From NCBI GenBank assembly GCA_028583605.1, contig CM053326.1, positions 5,774,587-5,838,586 on the forward strand: a stretch of 64,000 nt of DNA, in the 5' to 3' direction. Shown in pieces: positions 1 to 11,212 of the stretch; the stretch's first letter is position 1; each line of letters begins with the position of its first letter. The notes beneath the pieces are model-generated. The model had not been told where the DNA came from, ran no database searches, and saw only the letters and a list, made by a program, of their open reading frames with translations. The position numbers and the translations under genes were made by a program. The stretch is from Dastarcus helophoroides. Lineage: Eukaryota; Arthropoda; Insecta; Coleoptera; Bothrideridae.

Positions 1-782
1 TATCCCAGCAAGCCATCCAAAAATATCGAAATATATACAGTGCCTTTATTGATTATAGAAAAGCTTTACAACTGGCTTATCCAAGTCCTCGGCATTTATA
101 AAATTGATTCCAAAATAATTAAAACACTGCGACATTTAATGACAGCATGTCAGACTGCTCCATACCTAAATGTTGGCAAAACCAATGTCAAGTGTATCCC
201 CATAAAGATCCGTAGAGGTATATTTCAAGGCAACAGTTTAAGCCCATTATGGTTTTGTGTTGCTTTAAATCCACTGTCGCCCATGCTAAATAGAACTGAT
301 CATGGATTTTCAATAAAAAATGGCAACATTACACCGCATAACACATCCAATGTACATAGACGATACCAAACCATATGAATTATAGACAGACAGCTGCTCC
401 ACCTTACAGAAAACTTCTCTAGTGATATCCAGATGTCATTTGGTCTTGACAAATGCAAAACGCTGAGTATAAAGCAAGAAAAGTGTGAACTAAAAGATAT
501 GAGACTATAAAAGGAAGTTACCTTGTCCCAATGAGTGAACAAGACGCTTACAATTATCTAGGTCTACTGTAATCACGACAAACTAAACATAAGAAAGTTA
601 AAGAAAAAATCATAGCGCAATATATAAGTAGAGTCAGTGTAATACTCCAATCGAAATTAACTGGTAAAAACACCTTCAAGGCTACTAACGCATATGTAAT
701 ACCAGTGTTAACATACACATCAGGAAAGTCAAACACTGTCCATAGGGAGAATGTTAATGAGAGATTTAACATTGAGAGCTAA
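1..782 (+). pseudogene. R4/Dong-like LINE reverse transcriptase, fragment A
   Basis: This is the central part of a non-LTR reverse transcriptase, cut by the window edge. An open stretch at 40-378 carries the RT block IRRGIFQGNSLSPLWF followed by a segment of the type ALNPLSPMLNRT, the signature of the R4/Dong clade. The catalytic YxDD box reads YIDD at 353-364 but in a shifted frame. Downstream, in changing frames, come GLDKCKTL, KCELKD and a stretch resembling the family's LQSKLTGKNTFKA region, at about 440-730. Frameshifts and stops show it is dead. The same element resumes at 1379 and again at 4617. Clade assignment comes from recalled family motifs and is fairly secure; species-level identity is unknown. 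Confidence 0.8.
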
Positions 783-1378
783 TAGTGGGTTAGATGGGCG
801 GCGCCTTGTATTCTCCTACACCGGTGTAAACAATTCAACGCAGAGCGCAGCGATCAATGCTGGTGGAGATTTCAGTAATACATCATAGCTTCCAACGTGT
901 TTTGTTACGGGATTACTACTGGCAGGCAACAATTTTATTAAAATTTGCGTACCACATGCTGTTTGTTCTTTTAGTCCGTTGATGTAATCAACGTCTGAAG
1001 CAAAATAAAACTGATATTCTTTGATAACCAAAATAAATAAACGGGATTTCCTAAACAAAATAAATAATAATTCTGATGAACATAATAACTATTTAAACAT
1101 TACAATATAAGGAGTTCAAGTAGACCGCCAGACTGTGCTAACCAATATTCCAGTCTGTTGTAAAACTCTCGACGAGTTTTTTCTAACATCTAAACTGGAA
1201 GATACGAGCATGCTGCGTCAAAGTAGGGGAATACGTTCAGCGGCCGTAGAAAGCTATGGAACGGACAATTCTTAGCGTTTTACATGGACAATGAAAATTT
1301 TTCCTTATCTGTATACCTTTGGGACACCCCACTGGACACAAACGGACCTCTAAGGTATACAGACCAAAACTCGCCCTC
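783..1378. other. Unassigned block interrupting the R4-like LINE
   Basis: R4 homology stops near 782 and resumes near 1379 (LTKHQIHYP), so about 600 bp here does not belong to the LINE. The block holds an 80-codon open frame on the minus strand (816-1058) that I do not recognise, and a short inverted pair, GTATACCTT near 1311 and AAGGTATAC near 1353. I found no clear terminal repeats or target duplication. It may be an inserted element of unknown type or diverged LINE sequence. Confidence 0.4.
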
Positions 1379-1704
1379 TCTTAACGAAGCATCAAATTCA
1401 TTATCCTTGAGTCTTAAGTAATCGAATAATTTTACCACGTCAACAAGGAGAACTTGGTCTTATAGACATTTTTTAATTGTGTAACAAACAAATAAAGAGT
1501 CTGTTCCTCAGAAAAAGCATCTGGCCTACACCAAGTAGTGATAAAGTCAATAGTCATTAAAAAATGGATCCAGAGAACACTTCTTGGAGGGCATCCGAAC
1601 GATTTGGCACAAAATCATGTCGGCATAAATGCTTCAAACAGGTGGTTAACTCGCGCGGATCTATTTGCTAAAACTGAAGAGTTTATGATCGCTATTCAAG
1701 ATTA
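1379..1704 (+). pseudogene. R4/Dong-like LINE, fragment B
   Basis: This continues fragment A. Frames here translate to LTKHQIHYP, then RIILPRQQGELGLIDI, and after a frameshift GGHPNDLAQNHVGINASNRWL and RADLFAKTEEFMIAIQD. These are the post-RT blocks of the R4/Dong clade (the usual forms are LPR.QGG.GLIDI and NRWLR.GDLFPETEGF..AIQDQ). The protein breaks right after AIQD at about 1703, where the jockey/CR1-type LINE is inserted, and continues at 4617. Confidence 0.8.
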
Positions 1705-1722
1705 AATTAAATTGAATCTCCA

Positions 1723-4357
1723 GTGCAAGCAATAGAACTCGTAGGGATTAAAGCGCAGTATCATAGTTGCTCAGTCAGCATTATAGCTTTATACATTCCT
1801 CCTTCGCTAGGTATCAATGAATATAATACAATTTTCGATTATCTGGAAACTTCTCTTGACTTTACTTCGCATATATGTATTATTGGAGACTTCAATATTC
1901 CTGAATTGTATGAATGTACATCTGAAGGCAGAACTACTAATCTTTATAATTCTTACTTGCAGTTTATTACCCTAAATAATCTTTGTCAACATAACAATAT
2001 TCTGAATACTAACCAGAGATTATTGGACCTAATTATTACTGCGGAAAATCTAAAAGTGACTACGAATAAAGGCGAATATCCACTAGTAGCAGAAGACATA
2101 CATCACCCAACTTTACAAGTCACGGTACACGTTAGTGATACCTCAGATAGGCGGTTTATAAATAATAAAACATTACCAAGGTTTAATTTTTATAAAGCGA
2201 ATTTAGTTGATCTCTACCTATCTATAGCGAATATAAACTGGACATCAATTTTAGATATATCTGATCCTCAAATTGCAAGCGATCAGTTTTTTAACAAATT
2301 ACATGATATATTCGTGCAGCACGTACCGTTATGTTCGAAAAAAGGTCGTCAGAAAAATTATCCAGTTTGGTTCACCAAAAGCATAATTCAGAAAATCCAT
2401 AATAAGAATAAACACTGGAATATTTACAGAAAATCGAAATCTCTATACCACCTTAATTTATTGAAGCAATTAAGAAGAGAAATTAAATATGAATGTCGAA
2501 TCGAATTTCAGCAGTTTATCCAGAATTCTGAAAATACTTTACAGGCTCATCCCAAAAAATTCTGGTCATTCATTAACCAAAAAAGGAAAGGCGCTACCAT
2601 GCCTGGACTCATGTTTTATGATGATAGGATACTGACAGCTGAGCAAGACATCGTTAATGGTTTTGCGGATTATTTTTCTTCAACCTTTGCGCAAGGACCC
2701 AATCATTCGTGTGATAGTGGGTGTGTCGATCTTGGTACAATCCGGTGTGAGTACTGTCTGCAAAATTGCAGTCCATCTCTTAATGTTGATGTCGAGATAG
2801 CTAACAATCTTAATCTAAGCTTGAATACAATATGTGAAGTAGATATCTTAAAAGCTGTTAAACGTATTAAACCTAATAATGTTACTGGGACCGATAATTT
2901 ACTGGCTTTTTTGATTGTCGATTGCATCAATTTCCTGATCTTACCATTGAAACATATTTTTAATCTAATTTTAAATTCTTGTTTGGTTCCCACCCAATGG
3001 AAAACTTTATACATCATACCCATACACAAATCTGGCGATAGAGCGGATATAAAAAATTATAGACCAGTGGCATTGATGTCGAATGTCGCTAAACTTTTTG
3101 AGTGTGTTATATATGATGCATTAAATCATCCAAGTCTTTCTAATTTAACAGCAGAACAACATGGATTCGTAATCGGCAAATCGACTACTACAAACTTAAT
3201 GGAATTTACGCAATATGTATCGAATGCTCTTGATAAGCGATTACAAGTTGATGCGATATACACAGATTTATCGAAAGCATTCGATAAAGTTCATCATTGT
3301 ATACTGTTAAAGAAATTGCGTCTATTTGGTTTAAGTAGCTCGTTAGTTAATTTAATAAAATCAACTATAACCATTAAACAACAAATTGTGTCATACGGTG
3401 GATTTAGATCTAACCCTTACTTTCCAACCAGCGGAGTAGGACAAGGTTCCAACCTTGGTCCATTATTGTTTAATATCCTCTTTAATGATGTAGTTGTAGG
3501 TTTAAACTGTAGAACTTTTATATACGCGGATGACCTAAAAATTGCTAAAATAATAACGAACGTAAATGATTGCTCTATTTTGCAAGATGATTTGGATTCT
3601 CTGCAAAGTTGGTGTGACTGTAATGGACTGGCACTCAATAAAAAGAAATGTAAAATATTAAACCTTCTCCAGGATTCAGAATCCTATAAATTGTCATTAT
3701 TTGATCGAGGGCCAAGTTATTGACAGATGCACCCAAATGACTGATTTGGGAGTTATTATGGATGCGCAGCTCACATTTATACCTCATATTTTACAAGTTT
3801 GGAGGCAAGCCACAAAAGTATTAGGTTTTGTATTTAGAAACACGAGAGGCTTCACAAGCATTCACTGTATAAAAACATTATATTATTCGCTAGTAAGGTC
3901 TAAACTCGAGTACTGTTGTCAGGTCTGGAGTCCTTACTATGAAAATTACAACAATCTGCTGGAAAGAATTAATAGGAAATTTGCAAAATATGTATTTCTT
4001 AAAATGTATGGAAATTATCCAGAGCGGAACTGTGATTATTGGTGGCTGCTAAATATGGTCAATGAAGTACCTTTAACCAGCCGCAGAAATATGCACTGCT
4101 TAATACTTTTTCAAAGAATTGTTACTGGTAAAATAAGGTCCGAGGATTTGTTGCGACAAATTGACTTTCATGTTCCGCGATCTAACACACGCTATCCCAT
4201 GGCATTTTCTCATATTATCCCATCCACTTTGCACCATTATAACAGCCCATTGTTTCGATGCATTCGCTTGTCTAATAGCCTTCCGCAAAACATAGATATA
4301 TTTCTTGACAATTTAAGTTCTCCGCGTATAAAAAGACAGTTACTTAGAGTTACGTAG
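1723..4357 (+). pseudogene. Endonuclease-reverse transcriptase of the jockey/CR1-type LINE
   Basis: Two overlapping open frames (1723-3723, 666 codons; 3701-4357, 218 codons) form one ORF2-like protein split by a single frameshift near 3700. The start is not native: the protein begins inside the AP-endonuclease domain at LYIPPS, with the catalytic-type motif IIGDFN at about residue 62. RT motifs follow in order: KNYRPVALMSNVAKLFE, motif A YTDLSKAFDKVHH, the block GVGQGSNLGPLLFNI (usually GVPQGS.LGPLLF), and the catalytic box YADD. The second frame carries the post-RT segment TDLGVIMDAQLTF and the EYCCQVWSP region. The protein copies element RNA at a nicked target. Apart from the truncation and frameshift the key residues are present, suggesting recent activity of its family. 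Confidence 0.82.
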
Positions 4358-4582
4358 TATTGTTATTCAATAAATTAATATTAATTCTGTACACCAAATT
4401 ATTGGATTCCCTTTAATTTTATTTTTATTTCTGTTATTTTTATTTATTAGGATTCTTTATTTGTTATACATTTTCTTTTTTTATGTAATACCATTTAAAT
4501 TATTAGGTTCTTATTTTTATCATGCTATATTTTTAAGTATGTAGGTATTTTTCCACTATAGACTTAAGTCTGTTGGAACGAG

Positions 4583-4583
<1 letters not shown>

Positions 4584-4616
<33 letters not shown>
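4584..4616 (+). repeat. (TAAA)n 3' tail of the LINE
   Basis: About eight tandem TAAA units follow the 3' UTR of the inserted LINE and end exactly where R4 coding sequence resumes. A short simple-repeat tail is the normal 3' terminus of many non-LTR retrotransposons and fixes this boundary. Confidence 0.8.
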
Positions 4617-4617
<1 letters not shown>

Positions 4618-5330
4618 ATTAAGTAACTACAGAAAATACATTCTTAGAGAACTCTTAAATGACAACAAATATGGGAAGTGCAGAGAGGTAACTAAAACTA
4701 TTCAACATATTACAGGAAGTTGTAAAACTCTAGAAGCTATCGAATACCCTACAAGACATGATCAAGCGGCAAAAGTTATCCATCAGAGAATAGTCAACAT
4801 GTACAAGCTGAAAAAAGATAGCTCATTCTACTATAAATTTCCAGTGTTCTGGAAAATGAAAATTATAAAATGTACTGGAACCTTACTGTACTAACGAATA
4901 GGACCATATTATGCAACCGACCTAATATTATTCTTACAGATGAGGCCACAGCTATCACGTACCTAGAAGATATTACAGTATCAAACCCACATAACCTCCT
5001 GAAAACCTATACAGAGAAGGCAACCAAATATCAACAGCTAGCGAATGAAATTAAATCCACGTGGAAGCAAAATGAGGTTCATATAATACCAATAATAATA
5101 TCAACCACAGGGGAAATACCTAAGCAACTCTTACCCAGTCTAAAATAATTAGAACTACCTGGTAGGATATACATCCAACTTCAGAAGGCAGTAATACTCA
5201 ATAATTGTGCAATAGTCCGGGAGTTTCTAAATCTAGACTCGCAGTTAATGAGCAGTATCTTGCCATCTGACCGATATCTGCAATACAACGTCGCTAATAC
5301 AGACAGAATTAATAATAACATTAATATTTG
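4617..5330 (+). pseudogene. R4/Dong-like LINE, fragment C (C-terminal domain)
   Basis: Reading resumes as SNYRKYILRELL, then a zinc-knuckle-like segment KCREVTKTIQHITGSC, HDQAAKVIHQRI, and the endonuclease-like core. An open stretch (4870-5148) carries NRPNIILTDEATAITYLEDITV and ends IPIIISTTGEIPKQL. These match the C-terminal restriction-like endonuclease region of the R4 clade, whose usual form is NRPDI.L.D......LIDI..P. The protein tail LQKAVILNNCAIVREFL follows around 5180-5230, then homology ends. Fragments A, B and C together are one LINE disrupted by two later blocks. Confidence 0.8.
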
Positions 5331-7948
5331 ATTTAGGGTGGAAAGGTTCAATATTAATAATTCATAAACTATACGGTGGGTTCCACTGGACATGTGATAA
5401 CATAGGTGTCTTAGTCATTAGTGGATATGGAAAGTCGGATAAATGGGCAGAGTAGTGCGTAATTTTATGCCCATCAACATGTGACTAAAAAAACAATTGA
5501 ATGCCAACTTGTCTATAGTTTATTAGGAAAAAAGTAAAAAACGTTATTTTATATTACCAGCGCAACTTCTTTATTTTTAGTCTGATTGAATCATCATCAT
5601 CATTTTCGCTTAGTTTCCAAAATGCTTTACAGTGGCCTAGTTAATTATCTTCTTGCTCAACAATTTCTGAGAAATGTATGGCAACTTTGTTTTTTTCTTA
5701 TAAACGCGACGAATTTTAATTCTTAAATGATTTTTTTGTTTCATTTAATTATTCTATTAGTAGATTGATTTTAAAACTTTTCTTATATATCTCCTAATAA
5801 TCTCTGATAACTGTTTTTCCATATTTGCACACGTATGACGGGCAAAACTTTACAAGTTTTCAAAGTATTTTGACGTAGTCCATATACCACATAGAATGGT
5901 CAACTTTTGGTACCTCAAGGATGTTCAAGAGAAACATACTCCTACTATTCCTATTTCTGGCACCTATTTCTTAATAGCGATTGGATGTATTTATTTTTAG
6001 GAGCTATAAATAAAGTTATTCGAAATTACTTCGAATAGAATACCTCTGCGGTAGAATAACAGTGTTTATTATGTTTATTAATTATATAATTAACTGAAAA
6101 TTAAATTTCTATCAGTTACTTCAAGTGTGCCAAGTTAAAATTGGTAAAGGTATACAAGACTGCTAAATATGCAAATTAAATGTGCAGTGATAGTGTAGCT
6201 ATAAACATTTATAATTTGTAAATTAAAAAAAAAACAAATTATGCAAATTAATATGGTTTTTTACTGAACTGTTGAGTGTTGACATGTTTAGGCTGTACAT
6301 AGTTAAAAAATATCCACCTACGAATTAAAATTGAAATACCAAAAAGTCTTGCTTTACGTCTCCACAATTATCAGCCAAAACTTCCAACCAGGATTTGGTT
6401 GGGCAGCCTGTATGTAACAACAAACTTTTATTTTTAAGTTTTATTTGATTTAATACGTATTTGACACACTGCGTTATTTAAGGACATTTTGCAACTAACT
6501 TTAGTGATCATTTTGACATCTCCCTTTGTCTCGACAATTGTCCTATAATGGACGCAATCGAATAAACACAGATTATATATTAATGTATCTCGTATCAAAT
6601 TGCAGTTACATTTCAATTGAAGCATTGAAAGTTAATATGAAATACTGTTTGAAATTATTTATTTTCCGTTGAGTAGCATCAAGTTAAAAGCTTTGACAAG
6701 ATTACCCTTTATCTGAATTAAAGGTTTATCGTTAAAGATTCTTAAAATCTTGAAAGTAATACCCGTCGTTGGCTTTGCTACGATTTATGAACGATTTAAA
6801 TTAATGGGAGAGCGAATTCCCAGTTAAGTTAAACTGCAAAGAATCTTTGTCTCCGACAAGCCATTGAGACGGTTCTAATAAATTAACTGATGTTGGTTCA
6901 GTTTCAAAAGTCCAAAAAATGCCACAAAAAGAAAGCAGGCGTCTGGATACAGTGTTTGAAATCCCTGAAGGAAGCGCCGAAGACGGAGCAAACAAAGGAG
7001 TGCAGTCATGTGTCAAACTGGAGTTTCAAATGAATTATTATTCAAATCCTCCCCAGACTAATTGCAGTAAACAAGGAACGGGCAGCATCTTCAACGAAAG
7101 ACTACACTATTATACAATACGGCCGAAAGTCGAGGAATAAATTACAAGACAAGTTGTAGTTGGTGAAGGAACAAGCTGAATTCAACCAAACTCCTTGTAT
7201 CTTCCGCATACTAAATCTCACTTTGTGTAAACATATTACATGGAATCAGAATTTCCTTTTATATTCTCTGCCAGCCGAGATAACAACCTTAAACTAACAA
7301 ACGAACATTCTTCATTGTCAGACCATACTTGTGTGTTCCGACCCACTAACAATCAATTTAGGGAGCTAGCCATTGTAGTACATTTACTTTGTACTCCTCA
7401 GGGCCTACGTTTTGTAAATATAAGTGCGTCTAAAATCAGTTTTCTTTGAGAAAAAGAGTTATATAAATAATTCCTATTCTATTATATTCATTTTACTTCC
7501 ACCAGCTTAAGTCAAGAAAAACATTGTGAAAGGTTTCTTTCTGCATTGCTAATTGGCATTTTGAAAAATATTCGTAAAAAAGATCTATAAAAGTTATTGA
7601 AATAAAGTTTTGTTATTCGCGGTGTACTATTCAGATATGATTTAGATAATAGATCCTTTTATTCAATCATATCATATAATTGGTTTCACAGAGATAAGAT
7701 ATCAATGATAAACTGGAACATATAGAACACAAGAACATCAAGCTGTCTGGAATAAAAGTATATTTTATTCTTATGCGCTCTCAAGACACGAGAGTGGCGG
7801 TAGGTTGCCTTAAAAAAAGAAGCGTAATCCTCCACTTACCTCAATAGGAGAGAAATTAAAAAAGTGATGAAGATAGGATACCCACTTACATGCACAACGT
7901 GTGTACAAAGCTAGCTGGCCTTATCGTGGTGCAAGAGGCACCCTAGAC
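5331..7948. other. AT-rich intergenic DNA, no recognised element
   Basis: I see no transposon termini, coding homology or RNA gene. Two overlapping short frames on opposite strands (6801-7016 minus and 6919-7140 plus) fall in the least AT-rich part. Neither resembles a known family. Confidence 0.5.
6919..7140 (+). CDS. Unrecognised small open frame, doubtful
   Basis: A 73-codon frame begins ATG and ends TAA, with less AT-biased composition than its surroundings. The product is hydrophilic and carries no motif, signal peptide or membrane segment that I can see. An antisense frame overlaps its first half (6801-7016). It could be an exon of a host gene, a relic of an element, or chance. I do not assign a function. 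Confidence 0.15.
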   Translation: MPQKESRRLDTVFEIPEGSAEDGANKGVQSCVKLEFQMNYYSNPPQTNCSKQGTGSIFNERLHYYTIRPKVEE

Positions 7949-8348
7949 CAGTGATGGCGAACCTCTGACCCGTGGGTCAGATACTGACCCACGCTTGCTT
8001 GTTTGTGTACGCAGATTTATTTATAATTTTTAATTTGTGTGGATAAAAATTTTTAAATCGTCAAAACACGCCCATTTTTACCAGTTAAGCCAGTTAATTT
8101 TAAAGATGTTTAGTCTTAAAAATACTCAAATAAAAATGTCTAAACTTAACTCTAGTGCAAATGGACGTTAGTGACCCTCGAGATAGTACTAAAAAAAATA
8201 TGAACAAAATAATAAAAATACTTAGTTAAAAATTTCTAAACTTAACTCTGGTGCAAATGAACATTAGTGACCTAAGAGCTAGTACTAAAAAAAATATGAA
8301 CAAAATTTGACCCACGTCTCAAAAAGGTTTCTCATCCCTGCCCTAGAC
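7941..8348. mobile_element. Non-autonomous hAT element (MITE) with exact 8-bp duplication
   Basis: The element proper is 7949-8340 (392 bp). Its ends are CAGTGATGGCGAACCT and, read inward from the right, CAGGGATGAGAAACCT, matching the hAT consensus CAGNGNTGG..AACC. The 8 bp CCCTAGAC stands immediately on both sides (7941-7948 and 8341-8348), as expected for hAT transposition. Subterminal TGACCCACG motifs recur near both ends. Inside, a block of about 85 bp is duplicated in tandem (about 8130-8212 and 8226-8308). No coding sequence remains. Confidence 0.9.
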
Positions 8349-9924
8349 AATGCTAGAATAAGAGACATTGAATAAAATTTCTGCCTCTACAATGAAGGCA
8401 TAAGCAGATCTAAATGGAAAATTTTACCAAGAAACATATAAAACATTTACATAGACATACAGGCATCAAGAGAGCTATTCTTAGAATGAAGCTTAACATG
8501 CATTAAAAAAGTGGCTTCTTCGTATGATGTTTTTATGAAGTTGCAACATAGAGCATGCCCATATGTTGTAGAATAGTGAGATACCTCACGGTGTTTAATT
8601 TTTCCTTGGTGGGCTTCAACTTCATTTTTTAAAATGGTTGGCAGCCTGCCTTTTTGATGCATTTTCTGATTTGATATAAAAAATATAAAGAGTGTGACAA
8701 TCACGTTGCCGAAGCGATTTTCTGAATTGTCCACGGGTCACTACAGTTTCATTTTTTAGTAACTACGCATTTGTTTTTTTTTGTGAAGATCCAGTATTGC
8801 GCGCTTTTTAAAAAACTGGGGTAATCTGATTTCACCTCAGATATGTTGTTCTATGAAAAATTAATTAATTTAGCCTTCCTTGATTTACTTCAACAACATC
8901 AAGGATCCAATAAACATCTGAGGTCGACCCAGAAAATTGGTATGCTTCCATTCATTTGGCTCATGCTCATTTTTTATGGTTTTTGGGCTGCAAGTCGAGA
9001 CTAGAAGATCGTAGACATTTTCTGGCATAATATTTCTTGCATTTTTTTCCTACTGACCGTGCTTAGGGGAAAACCGCGGAACGTTATCCGCACATGAAGA
9101 AGAGTATCATACTTTTCCCCATGTTGAGGGGTGGACGATTGTCGCTGCCTGTTTGAGCCTTTAGGGATCCACCATTTTGGCAGCCTTCTTATTGTTTTTA
9201 GAAGGAATAACGAGTGACGTTCAGTGACATAACGCGGTGACGTACTTGTTTAGTTTTTTTTTTTTTCTGTTAATCTAATTTTATTGCGCTAAAATGGTTT
9301 ATACCTTTAGATCCCCACCCTCTTTTTTTATCAACATTTCTTCTAAGGTGTTGGAAATTAAAAAGTATTTAATTAGATTGTTGAGTAAGTTTGTTTGAAT
9401 CGAGTTTTTTGAAATTTTATCTTTTTGTGTGTTTAAGGTTATGAGTTTACGAGTAAGTAGTAGAAAACAAACCTTTGGTCGCAATCGGTATCTTATTATT
9501 TTCAATGGAAACATGTTGTGAGCGAAATGGGAGCAACAAACCATACGATTGAGTGAAGTTTTGCTATTACTTCAAAATTCACAAATGTTTATTGTATTTC
9601 CTGGCTTACCGGCTAACTTATTTCTTTTCTAATGAAATGTTTGCGTTGTTATAACAATTCAGAGTACATATTGTCAAATGTGCCAAAAAAAATTTGGTGC
9701 TGCTTATAATGTAGCGAAACATACACGGAAGTAATATGCAGGTAAGTAACTATAATTAAACTAATCTACTCTGCATATAACTAACTATATCTGTCAGGAA
9801 TTTTGATTTGAGCAGGCATGATCCAATTTTATATATAATATTTTCCTACGTCCATCCTAGCCTGCAGGTGGCAGAAAAATCCCGATAATTAAGAATGAAA
9901 CTATTATTTCTAATTCCCAATTAG
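8341..9924. other. Intergenic DNA with unrecognised open frames
   Basis: A 95-codon minus frame (8447-8734) and an 81-codon minus frame (9299-9544) lie here. Neither matches a family I know. The stretch around 8900-9250 is richer in G and C than its surroundings and might be a decayed element or exon, but I see no termini. Confidence 0.35.
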
Positions 9925-11212
9925 CCCTTAACTACCGTTGTACCATTTTTGTTACGTATTCACTGATGTGCGGTCACGTTGGCCTCAAACTAATACAACA
10001 ATAAAAGAAAGTGTTGTTCATTTTAATGTGTTCCTGCTAACAGTTAAGTACATTGTAGTATGACTTATATATATGACTATATATAATATAGGGTAAAACA
10101 TATAAATTAATGCCTTTTATTAGAAAATATACATTCATTACCTTTGCTTAAAAAGGTCGCATATAAACAGTTATGTCAACTAAAGCTTCAAAAAACAAAG
10201 GCAAAGAGCACTTATAACCAAATGATATTTTCATAAAGTTAAGTAACTTTTGCAATAAAAAAAAAGCCAAAAAAATTCTGTCACCGAAACCACAACATCT
10301 AAGTATGTCACACATAGCATCTGTAATTCGGCATAATTTGGAGGCATATTCAAGGCACACTGGTTTATTTCACATACAAAGCAGATCATATCGGTTTCTC
10401 TTGATTTTTAAAGAGCAAATGGAATAAGTCTGTAGCTTCTCAACTTTTTCGGAAGGTACTAGTTCCCAGAGTTCACAGAGATTTTAACACGGGGTTTGGT
10501 CTTTCAAGATGTGGGTCCTACTGACTCATTCGCAAGTAGTTTTAAAGAGTCTGCTTTCTCTAAGACATAATTATTTTTATATAAGTCTTGATAAACAACA
10601 TATACATTCACTTCACTTATATCCACATTTCAAAAAAAAATATGTCGCTATGGGTCCTCGTTTCGTTCTTCTACTTTGAGATGCCAATTCATATAGATAT
10701 TTTTCAACAAAAATATTGATTATATTGGCATCTTGCTGCTCGTATTCCTATTCCTTACTAAACTTGTTTATCCCCTTTCCCTCGGATTGATTCTCTATAC
10801 TGTCTGCTTTCCAATTTGTTTCATGCTCGCTCGCTTCCATCGCCATTCTTGACTTCAGTGCTACCTCTTAATTCATTATATCACTTCTTAAAGCTACTTC
10901 ATCTACGCTTGAATCAATTAGCTGTATTCATTTTGATGGCTCCGCACCATTATCTATCGTAAATATGTCTTAACTCCCAAAATACAGGTCAACAGAAAGT
11001 TACATTAACGCTGTTGTGCGGTCACTGTGACAGCTTTGTTTCTGTAAGGCCAAGAGGACTTGCAACCAGATGTATCGCGACCCTTTTGGATACTCCTGTT
11101 ATAATGAAATGAAGCTACATGAATTTGCAAGCCGGTACAATTAAAAATGAGTACACGATCATGAAATTAACATTTGCATCGATCACGGTGACCGCACAAC
11201 GGTACTTTAGGG
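9925..11212. mobile_element. piggyBac-like element, apparently non-coding
   Basis: The left end CCCTTAACTACCGTTGTAC and the right end read inward CCCTAAAGTACCGTTGTGC agree at most positions. The right flank is TTAA (11213-11216); the left flank is TTAG (9921-9924), one change from the TTAA that piggyBac elements duplicate. A subterminal motif GTGCGGTCAC occurs at about 9970, 11014 and, inverted, 11187. I could not recognise a transposase in the 1.3 kb between, although several short frames are present. It is either a large MITE or an autonomous copy too decayed to read. Confidence 0.6.

Larger units (their letters stand above)
1705..4616 (+). mobile_element. 5'-truncated jockey/CR1-type LINE inserted in the R4 LINE
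   Basis: The insertion runs from just after the R4 AIQD block to a 3' tail of TAAA tandem units (about 4584-4616). Its 5' end falls inside the endonuclease domain, the usual 5' truncation of target-primed reverse transcription. A short duplication AAATTAA/AATTAA of the R4 target appears at both edges (near 1705-1712 and 4614-4620). The coding part has only one obvious frameshift, so it is much younger than its R4 host. The tail and the absence of an RNase H domain fit the jockey/CR1 superfamily; the exact clade is uncertain. Confidence 0.75.
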
